From the NCBI GenBank assembly GCA_020633975.1, contig JACKCR010000008.1, positions 62,001-126,000 of the forward strand: a stretch of 64,000 bases of DNA. Reading direction: 5' to 3'. The notes below the pieces were generated by a model, which worked only from the letters and a program-made list of their open reading frames with translations, was not told where the DNA came from and made no database searches. The position numbers were made by a program, and so were the translations under genes. Shown in pieces: positions 51,399 through 58,934 of this stretch (position 1 is the first letter of the stretch; every line of letters starts with the position of its first letter). The stretch comes from Candidatus Eiseniibacteriota bacterium. GTDB taxonomy: Bacteria > Eisenbacteria > RBG-16-71-46 > CAIMUX01.

Positions 51399-51696
51399 GT
51401 CGAACACCTTCGGCAGAGCCTCGTCGAGACGCCGTTCCAGGCTCTCGGGAACCATGAGACCCTCGTACTTCGCTTCGAACTCTACCAGATCCGCCGCTAT
51501 CCGCACGATCGTGTCCCGGACGCCGGCCGTGCGAGCATCAAGCCCAACTACGATGCGCTTCAGCCCGTACTCATCGGAGTTCTCGAAGTAGTCAAGAGCC
51601 ACAAAGCCGGGACGGGTTCTCGAACTCGACTTCGAAACTCGATCGAGCTGTCCCGACGACGGCCAAGGAGTCCCAGTACTCTATCGTCCCACCCAT
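51393..51696 (-). pseudogene. Frameshifted cassette gene of unknown function
   Basis: The frame from ATG 51696 reads MGGTIEYWDSLAVVGTARSS, then FEVEFENPSR, and stops. The adjacent frame continues GFVALDYFENSDEYGLKRIV and DTIVRIAADLVEFEAKYEGL to a stop inside the attC. The two parts join smoothly near 51605-51615 (CCGTCCCGG run), so one base seems gained or lost. A GTG there could alternatively start a 69-residue protein. Sequencing error is possible. Confidence 0.5.
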
Positions 51697-51698
51697 GA

Positions 51699-51743
51699 CT
51701 CCAACCGACCACGATCTGTTTCGGTTGCAAGCCTCTGATAGAA
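51699..51743 (-). repeat. attC site, short
   Basis: CTCCAAC left core, CGGTTGCAAGCCTCT, then GATAGAA as a changed right core (GTTAGAA). Confidence 0.6.
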
Positions 51744-51778
51744 GGCCATTCCACCGAATCACCCACAGAGACATCGAC

Positions 51779-52261
51779 CTACTTCGCGGTCTCCATCTGC
51801 GCCAGGAACTCCTCGACTGGAACCGTGACGTAGCTTGCCTCCGCTCCGTCACCTTTCTGCCTCACGACCACAGCGGAGTCTGGTTCGAGCGTGACTGCCG
51901 TCACGGTTCCACCATTTCTCAGGTTGGCACCCAGCCATCCGCTCCAGGCTCGGTATGTCGAGTTCAGTTCACTCGCGTCGGGAAGGGTCACCTTCTCCAG
52001 GCTGACCACATGCTCACGTGGATGTTCGACGATCGGAGCATGCATGGAACTCTGCTCACGAACCGTGAACATCACGTCCGGTTCGTAGGCGACGCGCACG
52101 ACCTCACCCAGAGCCTCCGTACCGTCGAATCTCTCGAAGGCGACGGTGGAGCCGAGATACCGTCCCCAGGAGAACAGATGGCACGACGCGTACTTCGCGG
52201 TACTAGATGTGCATCCGCCGACGCAGATCAGCGCGATTGCCAGGAACAGACGTTGGAACAC
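51779..52261 (-). CDS. Lipoprotein, cassette family B
   Basis: 160 residues. Lipobox ALICVGGC. WGRYLGSTVAFERFDGTEAL, GEVVRVAYEPDVMFTVR and GTVTAVTLEPDSAVVVRQ match the protein at 61786 (WRELLGASVSFELDDGKLAR, LVTAVSLDPAQMIVVMEE); both end in YVTVPVEEFLAQME or YRSVPVAELLASID. Two beta-rich halves are likely. Function unknown. Confidence 0.7.
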   Translation of the reverse strand: MFQRLFLAIALICVGGCTSSTAKYASCHLFSWGRYLGSTVAFERFDGTEALGEVVRVAYEPDVMFTVREQSSMHAPIVEHPREHVVSLEKVTLPDASELNSTYRAWSGWLGANLRNGGTVTAVTLEPDSAVVVRQKGDGAEASYVTVPVEEFLAQMETAK

Positions 52262-52277
52262 GCGATTCCTCCGTGCC

Positions 52278-52332
52278 TTCTAGCTCCTCAGGGTTCAGCC
52301 GCGAGCCCGGTCCTGGAGGGTCCGCGCAGGAC
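52278..52332 (-). repeat. attC site, long type, truncated
   Basis: TTCTAGCTCCTCAGGGTTCA and GCGAGCCCGGTCC are clear; the right half (central hairpin and right core) is missing or unrecognisable. Confidence 0.6.
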
Positions 52333-52596
52333 CTACGCAAACCTCACGCTGAAGACATGGTGGTACGGGCCATTCCCCAACAGAGGAGGCAGCCCGGCGA
52401 CGAGTGGACGCGCGATGCTGCTGGTTTCGCACGAGCAGTTTCCTCGAGACCACGTGAAGCCGACACCATCCGGACCAACCCAGTTGCTCAGCAACGAACT
52501 ACTCCATCCGCGCGACACCAACCACGACTCGACATCCTGACCGAACCGCCAAAGCTCCGACCCGTAGATCTCTACAGCCTCTGTCGGGCCGCTCAC
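52333..52596 (-). CDS. Small hypothetical protein
   Basis: 87 residues, no signal peptide. VEIYGSELWRFGQDVESWLV and SNWVGPDGVGFTWSRGNC look like a compact soluble protein with one Cys pair (CSC). It starts 10 nt after the PrcB-domain gene, in the same cassette. No family recognised; the tail YHHVFSVRFA may be out of a longer original gene since the attC behind it is also broken. Confidence 0.5.
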   Translation of the reverse strand: MSGPTEAVEIYGSELWRFGQDVESWLVSRGWSSSLLSNWVGPDGVGFTWSRGNCSCETSSIARPLVAGLPPLLGNGPYHHVFSVRFA

Positions 52597-52606
52597 CTCC
52601 CCAAAA

Positions 52607-53101
52607 CTACCAAGGGACTTCCCCGACCAAGACGACGGGAAGATCCGTCCGCGGTATCTCGACGATGTCGTACGGAGACACGATAGCCGAGCATTCGCCG
52701 AGCTCTGGCAAGGGTCCTACCTCTACTTCGACTCGTCCCGATCGCACGACAGCGCGCTCGATTGCCTCGACCCGGTCGGAACACCCTGCGGGGCGGTCAC
52801 CCCAGAACACGGCGACGAGTTCGTGCCGCGAGAAGTCTACCTCGGGAACGCCATCTCGCGAGTGCGACTCCCAGAGTTCTCGCCATTCGTGTTCGGACTC
52901 CACCACATGAGATTGCGCATACTGGACCCTTATGGAGTGAACAGCCAAGTGACGTAGCTCCAAGGGTGTCTCCCCGGCCTCGACAGGCGGCTGTGTACTG
53001 TCATCGCAACCGAATGCCGACATCAACAGGATGGAAGCGAATCCGATTGCTCCGACATGGCATCGAACTGAGGTTCGCCAGCTGCGAGTTCTAGTCTCCA
53101 C
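52607..53101 (-). CDS. PrcB C-terminal-domain protein, exported
   Basis: About 164 residues from GTG 53101 (GAGG 7 nt upstream); the ORF above it is attC sequence. A hydrophobic segment ends in the lipobox-like LLMSAFGC. The domain HVVESEHEWRELWESHSRD, PEVDFSRHELVAVFWGDRPA and SPYDIVEIPRTDLPVVLVGE follows the PrcB C-terminal family, named from a Treponema protease complex subunit. Probably an envelope lipoprotein; a protease partner is not nearby. Confidence 0.75.
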   Translation of the reverse strand: METRTRSWRTSVRCHVGAIGFASILLMSAFGCDDSTQPPVEAGETPLELRHLAVHSIRVQYAQSHVVESEHEWRELWESHSRDGVPEVDFSRHELVAVFWGDRPAGCSDRVEAIERAVVRSGRVEVEVGPLPELGECSAIVSPYDIVEIPRTDLPVVLVGEVPW

Positions 53102-53123
53102 GGTTCCACCTCGCGGTGTTGCG

Positions 53124-53165
53124 GCCCAACTCCTCAGGGGTTCAGCTGCGAGGCCTCTGTTAACG
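53124..53165 (-). repeat. attC site, short
   Basis: GCCCAAC, TCCTCAGGGGTTCAGCTGCG, AGGCCTCT, GTTAACG. The TAA stop of the next gene lies in the right core. Confidence 0.85.
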
Positions 53166-53570
53166 AGCCGATCGCTCGACTCCATTGTACGCCTCGAACT
53201 TGTCGCGCCAAACACGGATGAAGCGACCCACGAGGGCGCTCGGTACTCCGACCACAACCGATAGCAACACGAGGAAGCCACTTCCCTCTGTCCCGAACAC
53301 AGCCAGCTCGAGCGCCGAGCCTGATATCGCTGCGGACGAGACGTACTCGAGGAGCGTGGGCCACCACGGCAGACGCGCCTGAACGCCCGAGAGGATCAGA
53401 TGGCACGCCCCGACTCCCAAGACGATGGCCAAGATGGCAACCAGGGTCCATTCGGCACCTTCGGGCGTCATCGCGCTCGCAAGCACGCGCGTACCCACGA
53501 CCCAGATCAGTGACGTGACTAGAAGCGTCAATGACGTACGGACCAAGGTGCGCCGGAGGACTATCCGCAT
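53160..53570 (-). CDS. Small membrane protein of unknown function
   Basis: 136 residues with four hydrophobic segments (TSLTLLVTSLIWVVGTRVLA, WTLVAILAIVLGVGACHLIL, LLEYVSSAAISGSALELAVF, GFLVLLSVVVGVPSALVGRF). Basic residues at the N-terminus and in VWRDKFEAYNGVERSAR suggest both ends are cytoplasmic. No family recognised. Its stop codon TAA is part of the attC core. Confidence 0.65.
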   Translation of the reverse strand: MRIVLRRTLVRTSLTLLVTSLIWVVGTRVLASAMTPEGAEWTLVAILAIVLGVGACHLILSGVQARLPWWPTLLEYVSSAAISGSALELAVFGTEGSGFLVLLSVVVGVPSALVGRFIRVWRDKFEAYNGVERSAR

Positions 53571-53599
53571 CTGGTGCCTCGTACTGATACCCTCCAGCT

Positions 53600-53637
53600 C
53601 GCTAACTCCCCAGGGCTCCGGCTGCGAGCCGTTACCA
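53600..53637 (-). repeat. attC site, short
   Basis: CGCTAAC, TCCCCAGGGCTCCGGCTGCG, AGCC, GTTACCA. Confidence 0.75.
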
Positions 53638-53671
53638 GTCGGGGGATGACCACATCATGCCCAGATCGCTG

Positions 53672-54268
53672 TCACTTGATTGCTGACGACCTAGGAAGTC
53701 TCGGTCCAGCCGGTAGTGGATAGCCATCGTCGCTAACCCAGATCGTATCCGATTGCGCACTTTCGTTTCCTCCTTTGTCCACAGCCGAGACAACGACGGC
53801 GAATCGGAACGGGGGACAGGTCCCCGCATGCAGCGGCATGTCTTCGGGCCACCGGATCACGACGGTGAGTAGTGACTCAGGCGGCTCACCGGCAGCCAAG
53901 GCTCGGTATCCCTTTCGAGACATCGCTCTCTGTGGCTTGTCGGGCCAGTCAAAACCAGGCGGTACATCACCACCCACGTCTCGGAAGATGTAGCCGAAGT
54001 CGAGCGGACCCGACCGGTTGTCGCGGGGTGGTCTGACCTTGAAGTACAACTTCCCAGTGCCGAGATCCTCGGCGCTTACACCCCTATCGCACGCGCGAAC
54101 GACCTTCTCCAACAGGATCGTTGGGGCCGCGGGAGGAATCGAGTCGAGCGCTGCCTCCTGCGCGTCGACGATGTGGCTCATGTCGCCGATGTAACCGGCC
54201 GCCGGCAGGACACCCAGAGTCGCCATTGCCAGGATGGCCACGGCCCGTAACACGTAGGTCGTTCTCAT
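53672..54268 (-). CDS. Exported protein of the PPAAP/GGN cassette family
   Basis: About 198 residues from ATG 54268. Signal AVAILAMATLGVLPAAGY. AQEAALDSIPPAAPTILLEK, GPLDFGYIFRDVGGDVPPGF and FAVVVSAVDKGGNESAQSDT align with the proteins at 48127 and 60590. The last block resembles the G strand of FN3-like domains (VSAVDxxGNES). An extracytoplasmic binding or structural role is likely; nothing more specific can be read. Confidence 0.72.
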   Translation of the reverse strand: MRTTYVLRAVAILAMATLGVLPAAGYIGDMSHIVDAQEAALDSIPPAAPTILLEKVVRACDRGVSAEDLGTGKLYFKVRPPRDNRSGPLDFGYIFRDVGGDVPPGFDWPDKPQRAMSRKGYRALAAGEPPESLLTVVIRWPEDMPLHAGTCPPFRFAVVVSAVDKGGNESAQSDTIWVSDDGYPLPAGPRLPRSSAIK

Positions 54269-54275
54269 CTTTGTA

Positions 54276-54358
54276 GCGTAACTCCCCAAGGGTCAGCTGC
54301 GAACCCGGTCCCGAACGGTTGGCGGGCTGGGTGGAGCAAGCAGCGTGACGGACTCCAT
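54276..54358 (-). repeat. attC site, long, right core lost
   Basis: GCGTAAC left core, CCCCAAGGGTCAGCTGCGAA, CCCGGTCCCGAACGGTTGGC and GAGCAAGCAGCGTGACG are present; the right direct-repeat and core are decayed, and the next gene ends there. Confidence 0.7.
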
Positions 54359-54766
54359 TCACTCCAACGCCCGCGACTTGGCTCTTGCGTTGCTCCAGCC
54401 TGTTATCAATCGCTCTGCAATGCCGAAGAGTACGAGAATCGGTCCCGGAACGAACACGATCCATGAACCCGGCCGAAGCCATGCTGCTTCTCCTACGCCT
54501 TCCCTTGCCACTTCTACGGTGGCCCCGATGCCGAAACTCAGCAACACCAACAGGCCTCCTGCAAGGGGCTTCTTCCAGCCGAGCAGTAGACCTGCGACCG
54601 ATCCGAGTGTTGTCACCCAGAAGTCGAAGTATATCCGTTCTCCATCCTCGCCCCTGAACCCCCACGACCAAATCAAGGCGGAGACGAATCCGATGAGGCA
54701 GATGCTTGGGATCGTCAGCATCCGGACGGTCCAGCGAGCCAACGTGTGCCACCGGAAACCACTCAA
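54359..54766 (-). CDS. Small integral membrane protein
   Basis: 135 residues with four hydrophobic stretches: RMLTIPSICLIGFVSALIWS, DFWVTTLGSVAGLLLGW, AGGLLVLLSFGIGATVEVA and SWIVFVPGPILVLFGIAERL. GWKKPLAGGLLVLLSFGIG parallels AWKWPRLGGAVSLALAPLLL of the protein at 49467, so the two cassettes carry related membrane proteins. Function unknown. Confidence 0.65.
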   Translation of the reverse strand: MSGFRWHTLARWTVRMLTIPSICLIGFVSALIWSWGFRGEDGERIYFDFWVTTLGSVAGLLLGWKKPLAGGLLVLLSFGIGATVEVAREGVGEAAWLRPGSWIVFVPGPILVLFGIAERLITGWSNARAKSRALE

Positions 54767-54782
54767 TCTCGCCCCTTCGGTC

Positions 54783-54823
54783 GGCTAACTCCCCAGGGAT
54801 TTAGCTGCAAGCCAATGTTAGAT
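54783..54823 (-). repeat. attC site, short
   Basis: GGCTAAC, TCCCCAGGGATTTAGCTGCA, AGCCAAT, GTTAGAT. Confidence 0.8.
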
Positions 54824-54842
54824 TCCACACCCATCGCCGGCG

Positions 54843-55448
54843 TCATCGCAGCTTCGGACCGGGCTTGCCGCGGAAGACGTCGTAGTCCACTCCGGCCGGC
54901 GCGCCGACCGAATCAGGCTCCTCGGAAGCTGGTCCGTAGCGGAACGGAACCACTACACGGCTACGTACAGGCTCGCCGTCTCGGAACGCCGGCGTGAACC
55001 TCCACTGCAGCGCTGCCTCGAGTGCAGACTCGGTCAACTCATCCGTGACCGTAGTTCGCATGGTCCGAACGTTGCAAACGTGCCCCGACCGCCCGATCTC
55101 CAGTAAGACCTGGACGACGCCTTCTTCCCCGAGCGCTTTAGCTCGTTCGAGAGCCGTCGGAGCTACCTCACGGATGATCTCTGGTGGCGTATCAAACGAG
55201 CCATACGGTCCAGACAGATCGGCCTCGGAACAAGGCGTGATCGCTTCGGCAGTCTGTGAGCTCGACTCTTGATCCGAATCCGCGCCGGCGAGCGACGCCC
55301 CAAGGCTCTCCGGGTCGACGAATTTGGCAGAACCTGGGATTGCGCATTCCGACAACTCGGTTGCCATACTCTCATTGGACCGAGACGTTTGGCTGCTGGA
55401 ACAGGCTGCGAGGGGAACCAACAGGAGGAGGCCGAGGCTCACGCACAT
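54843..55448 (-). CDS. TonB C-terminal-domain lipoprotein
   Basis: About 201 residues from ATG 55448; the upper part of the ORF runs into an attC. Signal and lipobox GLLLLVPLAAC. After a Ser-rich linker, PPEIIREVAPTALERAKALG, EEGVVQVLLEIGRSGHVCNV, TESALEAALQWRFTPAFRDG and VRSRVVVPFRYGP are a full TonB_C domain. Energy-transducing TonB proteins have an N-terminal membrane helix; this lipid-anchored form could not couple to ExbBD in the usual way, so its role is uncertain. Confidence 0.8.
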   Translation of the reverse strand: MCVSLGLLLLVPLAACSSSQTSRSNESMATELSECAIPGSAKFVDPESLGASLAGADSDQESSSQTAEAITPCSEADLSGPYGSFDTPPEIIREVAPTALERAKALGEEGVVQVLLEIGRSGHVCNVRTMRTTVTDELTESALEAALQWRFTPAFRDGEPVRSRVVVPFRYGPASEEPDSVGAPAGVDYDVFRGKPGPKLR

Positions 55449-55509
55449 CGCAACGCGTGCCCCCTTCTGCTCGCCACCTCTTGTCTCTCTCGCTCGGGCC
55501 ACGGTGCGA

Positions 55510-55615
55510 ATCCAATTCCCCAAGGGTTCAGCTGCGAGCCCGGCCCGAAGGGTTGGCGCCCGTTTGGCACGAGCGGCGTGACAAAGGGCTCGTCAGCTGC
55601 AAGCCATTGCTAGAT
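55510..55615 (-). repeat. attC site, long, cores altered
   Basis: ATCCAAT left core, CCCCAAGGGTTCAGCTGCGA, CCCGGCCCGAAGGGTTGGCG, CACGAGCGGCGTGACAAAGG, CAGCTGCAAGCC, then GCTAGAT. Confidence 0.75.
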
Positions 55616-55619
55616 CCCA

Positions 55620-56249
55620 TCACTCGAGACCGTGCCCATCAAGATCTTCGAGAGCGCGCATTGCCCAAAGCCGCGACGTCGGTGACTCCGACGCTTGGTG
55701 GAGAAGCTCGTGAACCCTTCGAACCAACGGCTCGACCTCAGCCATGCGCCCCGCAGCCCGAGCCTCAACGATCAGGTTGAGCGCGAATGGCAGGGGATCA
55801 CTCGTCGGCATCCGCTCCACTTCCAAGTATCTGTCTGCCGACTCGAGAAGCTCCAAGTACGCTGTGGTCGCTTGCTGGTAGTCTCCCGCCTCACCACAAG
55901 CGTACGCCAACATCTGCCAATCCCCCTCCGCGCCGGTACCGCTCGTCAGTAGATCACGGTAGTAGGAGATCGCCTCTCCCCATCGCCCCGTCTTGAGATA
56001 CACGTACGCGAGTTCTCGCCTCGCCTCGGGCGCTGCCGCGCTATCGAGTGCACGGAGTCGGACGAGCCAGAAGGCTTCGTCCCACGCTCGAACCGAGAGA
56101 AGAGCCCGCTTCGCAAGATCGAGGGAACCATCGGTGCCACTGAGCTCTATCGCCGCCATCTGCTGCATCGCGTCCTCAACACTCGATGAGCGGGCAGATG
56201 TAGCGACCAAGAGCACCGGAAGGACCAGAAGTTTCCACATGGGATCCAA
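55620..56249 (-). CDS. Exported TPR-like protein
   Basis: 209 residues. Signal MWKLLVLPVLLVATSARSSS. TPR-type helical pairs follow: LDLAKRALLSVRAWDEAFWL, ARRELAYVYLKTGRWGEAIS and DYQQATTAYLELLESADRYL. Such a scaffold usually mediates protein-protein contacts in the periplasm. The start ATG near 56249 falls at the attC edge; the second methionine (codon 4, 56240) starts the signal more cleanly. Confidence 0.7.
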   Translation of the reverse strand: MDPMWKLLVLPVLLVATSARSSSVEDAMQQMAAIELSGTDGSLDLAKRALLSVRAWDEAFWLVRLRALDSAAAPEARRELAYVYLKTGRWGEAISYYRDLLTSGTGAEGDWQMLAYACGEAGDYQQATTAYLELLESADRYLEVERMPTSDPLPFALNLIVEARAAGRMAEVEPLVRRVHELLHQASESPTSRLWAMRALEDLDGHGLE

Positions 56250-56347
56250 CTCCTCAGGGCTCAGTTACGAACCCGGTCCCGAAGGGCTGGCGCGGCTTGG
56301 AACAAGCGCCGTGACACAGGGTTCGTCAGCTGCAAGCCCAGTAAGGC
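56244..56347 (-). repeat. attC site, long
   Basis: ATCCAAC, TCCTCAGGGCTCAGTTACGA, CCCGGTCCCGAAGGGCTGGC, GGAACAAGCGCCGTGACACA, CAGCTGCAAGCC, GTAAGGC. Confidence 0.85.
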
Positions 56348-56367
56348 AACGAACCTGCCCTGGCATG

Positions 56368-56907
56368 TTACCGGTCCTCAGCGGGCTGCAGGCCGTGACC
56401 TTCTATCTTCGCCAGTGCATCTCGGGCCTCGGCAACCAGCTTCGATTGTAGAACACGGGTTGGAGGTGGAACTACTGCGGGCGTCATTTCAGCGATTCGT
56501 CGAAGATCCGGGATTGCCCTCTGTTCTCCGAACTCTCCTAGCTGCCAGGCGGCCGCCTCTTCTCTAGATCTGCCCCCTGGGTAGAGCTTGTGGGGGAGCT
56601 CCGCTACGGAGCGGATAATGTCCAGAAGGTGAACCCGCACCTCCTCCGTGTCTGGTGAAGGAACGTGGACTCCGCGCCCATATCCGGCGGTCACAACTAC
56701 CATCATTGGCCCAACAGGCACCTGGTCGCGGTCAGGGGAGTGATAGGGGTGATTCGCGCAATACATGAAGTAGGCCCAATCGACGGGCTGATTCCGGATG
56801 GTGCAGTAGTCTGTCTCGCCGATCTTTCGGACTTTGTGGCCCGACTGACCTCCATTTCGAGCGTTGAACCAGCATGTCCCGCAGTTGTCAGCGCCTCCGT
56901 TAGGCAC
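56368..56907 (-). CDS. Cys-rich N-terminus plus HEAT-like helical protein
   Basis: 179 residues, no signal peptide. The first 55 residues hold CGTCWFNARN, YCTIRNQPVDWAYFMYCANH: four Cys and a His spaced like a small zinc-binding module. A linker follows, then HEAT-like helices (EAAAWQLGEFGEQRAIPDLR, RVLQSKLVAEARDALAKIE). The MPNGGxDNCGTCWFN start recurs in uncharacterised bacterial proteins. Probably a cytoplasmic binding protein. Confidence 0.65.
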   Translation of the reverse strand: MPNGGADNCGTCWFNARNGGQSGHKVRKIGETDYCTIRNQPVDWAYFMYCANHPYHSPDRDQVPVGPMMVVVTAGYGRGVHVPSPDTEEVRVHLLDIIRSVAELPHKLYPGGRSREEAAAWQLGEFGEQRAIPDLRRIAEMTPAVVPPPTRVLQSKLVAEARDALAKIEGHGLQPAEDR

Positions 56908-56921
56908 TTCGCCCTCCCGTT

Positions 56922-56961
56922 GCCCAACTCCTCAGGGCTCAGCTACGAGCCTCAGTTCGGC
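56922..56961 (-). repeat. attC site, short
   Basis: GCCCAAC, TCCTCAGGGCTCAGCTACGA, GCCTCA, GTTCGGC. Confidence 0.82.
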
Positions 56962-56965
56962 TGGT

Positions 56966-57517
56966 TCACCTACGTTCCCGTCCTTCAATCGAATCTTCCG
57001 GAAAGTAGCGCGCGACAAGCGCCGACAACTCATCCACGATCGCATCGATATTGCAGCTCTCCACGGACGACCAGGCCGTTTCCGATCGGACACTCATCCT
57101 CCCACACCAGAGCTCGATGGCTACTACCACCTCCCCCGTCGGTCCCTTCCCCCTGATCGCCGTGTCGTAGCTTCGAATGCAACCCTTGGTCAGCCCGTCG
57201 AATGGAGCCACCCACAGGAGCAGCTCCTTGAGGCGTTCCAAATCCTCATTGCTAATCGGCTCTGCCTCCGTCCGGACTCCGAACCCACCTACCTGTCCGA
57301 GAGGGAACGAATCCCGCCACGCTGGATTGTTGTAGATGGGCAGTCCATCTAGGAGAACGATGGTCGCCTCATCGAGAGACTCCAGCTGATGCCGGAGATT
57401 GACGTCCTGCAATCCGGGGGAAGGACAATCGCCTACCTCCTCGCCATCGGAGATATGAGGCGTCATCGCCAGTAGAACAGCAACTGCCGCAAAACATACC
57501 GTGATTACTCTACCCAC
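56966..57517 (-). CDS. Exported protein of unknown function
   Basis: 183 residues. Signal MGRVITVCFAAVAVLLAMTP. The mature part includes LDEATIVLLDGLPIYNNPAW, LERLKELLLWVAPFDGLTKG and EVVVAIELWCGRMSVRSETA, with four Cys that could form two disulfides. The Leu/Asp-rich helix and central beta region look like a compact globular domain. No family recognised. Flanked by two good attC sites, so it is a clean one-gene cassette. Confidence 0.65.
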   Translation of the reverse strand: MGRVITVCFAAVAVLLAMTPHISDGEEVGDCPSPGLQDVNLRHQLESLDEATIVLLDGLPIYNNPAWRDSFPLGQVGGFGVRTEAEPISNEDLERLKELLLWVAPFDGLTKGCIRSYDTAIRGKGPTGEVVVAIELWCGRMSVRSETAWSSVESCNIDAIVDELSALVARYFPEDSIEGRERR

Positions 57518-57518
57518 G

Positions 57519-57626
57519 GCCTAACTCCCCAGGGGTTCAGCTGCGAGCCCGGTCCCGAAGGGTTGGCGCGCCGCTTGGTACAAGCAGCGTGACAAAGAGC
57601 TGGTCACCTGCAAGCCTCAGTTAGGC
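57519..57626 (-). repeat. attC site, long, best preserved
   Basis: GCCTAAC, TCCCCAGGGGTTCAGCTGCG, AGCCCGGTCCCGAAGGGTTG, GCGCGCCGCTTGGTACAAGC, AGCGTGACAAAG, CTGCAAGCC, GTTAGGC. The central CCGCTTG/CAAGCAGC part folds on itself. Both cores match consensus exactly. 108 bp. Confidence 0.93.
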
Positions 57627-58135
57627 GACTCGTCATGTCTACGGGACCCAACTACGAAGCTACCATCATGTTGCGGTAGTATGCTCACGACGCCGATGCG
57701 CCTACCATCACAATACACTCCCATCGCCATCTGACCGCCCCATTCTACGTCAGTCAGCTTGAACGTCACTCCTGCCACAGCGAATCGACGAAAGTCATCC
57801 TCGCTATCTCCCGCGAGTTCGGGGTTTTCGAGCAGCCGATCGAGGTGCGCATACACCTTGCGCATCCCGATCTCGCCAGCCAGACGCTGAGGTGCGAGAG
57901 TGACCACCAAGAGTAGTGCCGGAGCAAGAAACCGCCAGAGCCGATTTGGCCACAAAGCGACCGTGAGAGCAATGCAGCCATAGCCAGTCACCACGATGAA
58001 GCTCAGCACAATGAGAACGCCCGGTTCGATCAAATGCACTCCCTGCCAGCATCCAACGACGGTAAAGACCGTGGCAGCCACCGCCACTACAACGACTGTA
58101 GCTGCCCTCCAGTGTCTCGCCCAACGGTGCGCCAC
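57617..58135 (-). CDS. Membrane protein with C-terminal soluble domain
   Basis: 172 residues. Three N-terminal hydrophobic segments (ATVVVVAVAATVFTVVGCWQ, EPGVLIVLSFIVVTGYGCIA, RFLAPALLLVVTLAPQRLAG) are followed by about 80 soluble residues (RKVYAHLDRLLENPELAGDS, MAMGVYCDGRRIGVVSILPQ). No family recognised. The final codons CCTAAC TGA lie inside the attC, so the Pro-Asn end is supplied by the recombination core. Confidence 0.68.
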   Translation of the reverse strand: MAHRWARHWRAATVVVVAVAATVFTVVGCWQGVHLIEPGVLIVLSFIVVTGYGCIALTVALWPNRLWRFLAPALLLVVTLAPQRLAGEIGMRKVYAHLDRLLENPELAGDSEDDFRRFAVAGVTFKLTDVEWGGQMAMGVYCDGRRIGVVSILPQHDGSFVVGSRRHDESPN

Positions 58136-58138
58136 GTC

Positions 58139-58179
58139 GCCTAACTCCCCAGGGGTTCAGCTGCAAGCCTATGTTAGGG
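58139..58179 (-). repeat. attC site, short
   Basis: GCCTAAC, TCCCCAGGGGTTCAGCTGCA, AGCCTAT, GTTAGGG; the TAA of the next gene is in the right core. Confidence 0.88.
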
Positions 58180-58890
58180 GGCCGCGATGGCGACATAGCC
58201 CCCACCTAGCTCGTGCCTGCCGCAGATCACAACCGCACCATCCAACATCGCAACATCCTCGATGGTGCCGGGCGCGTTCTTACGCACCTCCTGCCAGTCA
58301 GTACCATCCCACTCGAGGATCGCGCTGCTCGACCAGCAAAGCAGACGCTCTCCAAAGGCACGCACCTTCTCGCCGGGGATTCGGCCTCCCAGGTTGCCCC
58401 ACGACACGCCATCCCAAGTGTGGACCGACGATACGTCGTCTCCCGGAAGGCGGTATCCGGTCAGGACGATAGATCCGGACCACACCGGGCGAGTCGGACC
58501 TTCCGGCTGCCAACGCTCGCCGTCCCACCTCGCGAGGCCGTTGAGTACTGTGTTCTCCGATTCATAGAGATAGCCACCGACCCAGACTGACTCCTCGAAC
58601 TCGACCATCCCTCTCACGTGCCCGCGGAGTGTCGATCCGAGCTGAGTCCACACGGCATCGCGCAACTCATAGATCCGGACAGCGTCCTCGTCTGGCAATT
58701 CGAGACCGGATTCGGTTGCCATCACGATCCCGTCGTGACGTACGGCAAGCTTCGTCGCTACCTCGGCCGTGCGGTTTCCCAGCAGCTGCCAAACTACGGG
58801 AGCGTCGGGGGCCGTAGCTTTGTCGGCCTGGTCGCCACAACCGAGTCCCCACAGGACCGCTCCGCTCAACAGGACTGCACTTCGACGCAT
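58174..58890 (-). CDS. Beta-propeller-like lipoprotein
   Basis: 238 residues. Signal and lipobox LLSGAVLWGLGC. Repeating blades ending in Trp-rich strands follow: IYELRDAVWTQLGSTLRGHV, NGLARWDGERWQPEG, VHTWDGVSWGNLGGR and AILEWDGTDWQEV. This W-DGxxW pattern is typical of kelch-like or two-component-regulator-type propellers. Likely an envelope binding protein. Ends in a TAA contributed by attC. Confidence 0.72.
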   Translation of the reverse strand: MRRSAVLLSGAVLWGLGCGDQADKATAPDAPVVWQLLGNRTAEVATKLAVRHDGIVMATESGLELPDEDAVRIYELRDAVWTQLGSTLRGHVRGMVEFEESVWVGGYLYESENTVLNGLARWDGERWQPEGPTRPVWSGSIVLTGYRLPGDDVSSVHTWDGVSWGNLGGRIPGEKVRAFGERLLCWSSSAILEWDGTDWQEVRKNAPGTIEDVAMLDGAVVICGRHELGGGYVAIAAP

Positions 58891-58896
58891 CGTGCC

Positions 58897-58933
58897 CCCT
58901 AACTCCCCTGGGGTTCAGGTGCCTCTGTTTGGC
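58897..58933 (-). repeat. attC site, short
   Basis: CCCTAAC, TCCCCTGGGGTTCAGGT, GCCTCT, GTTTGGC. Only 37 bp. Confidence 0.8.
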
Positions 58934-58934
58934 A

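Noticed and set aside
56881-56905. GTTAGGC at the start of the gene at 56368 as another attC core
   Set aside because: It lies inside conserved-looking coding sequence (MPNGG) and has no partner core; the real site is at 56922-56961.
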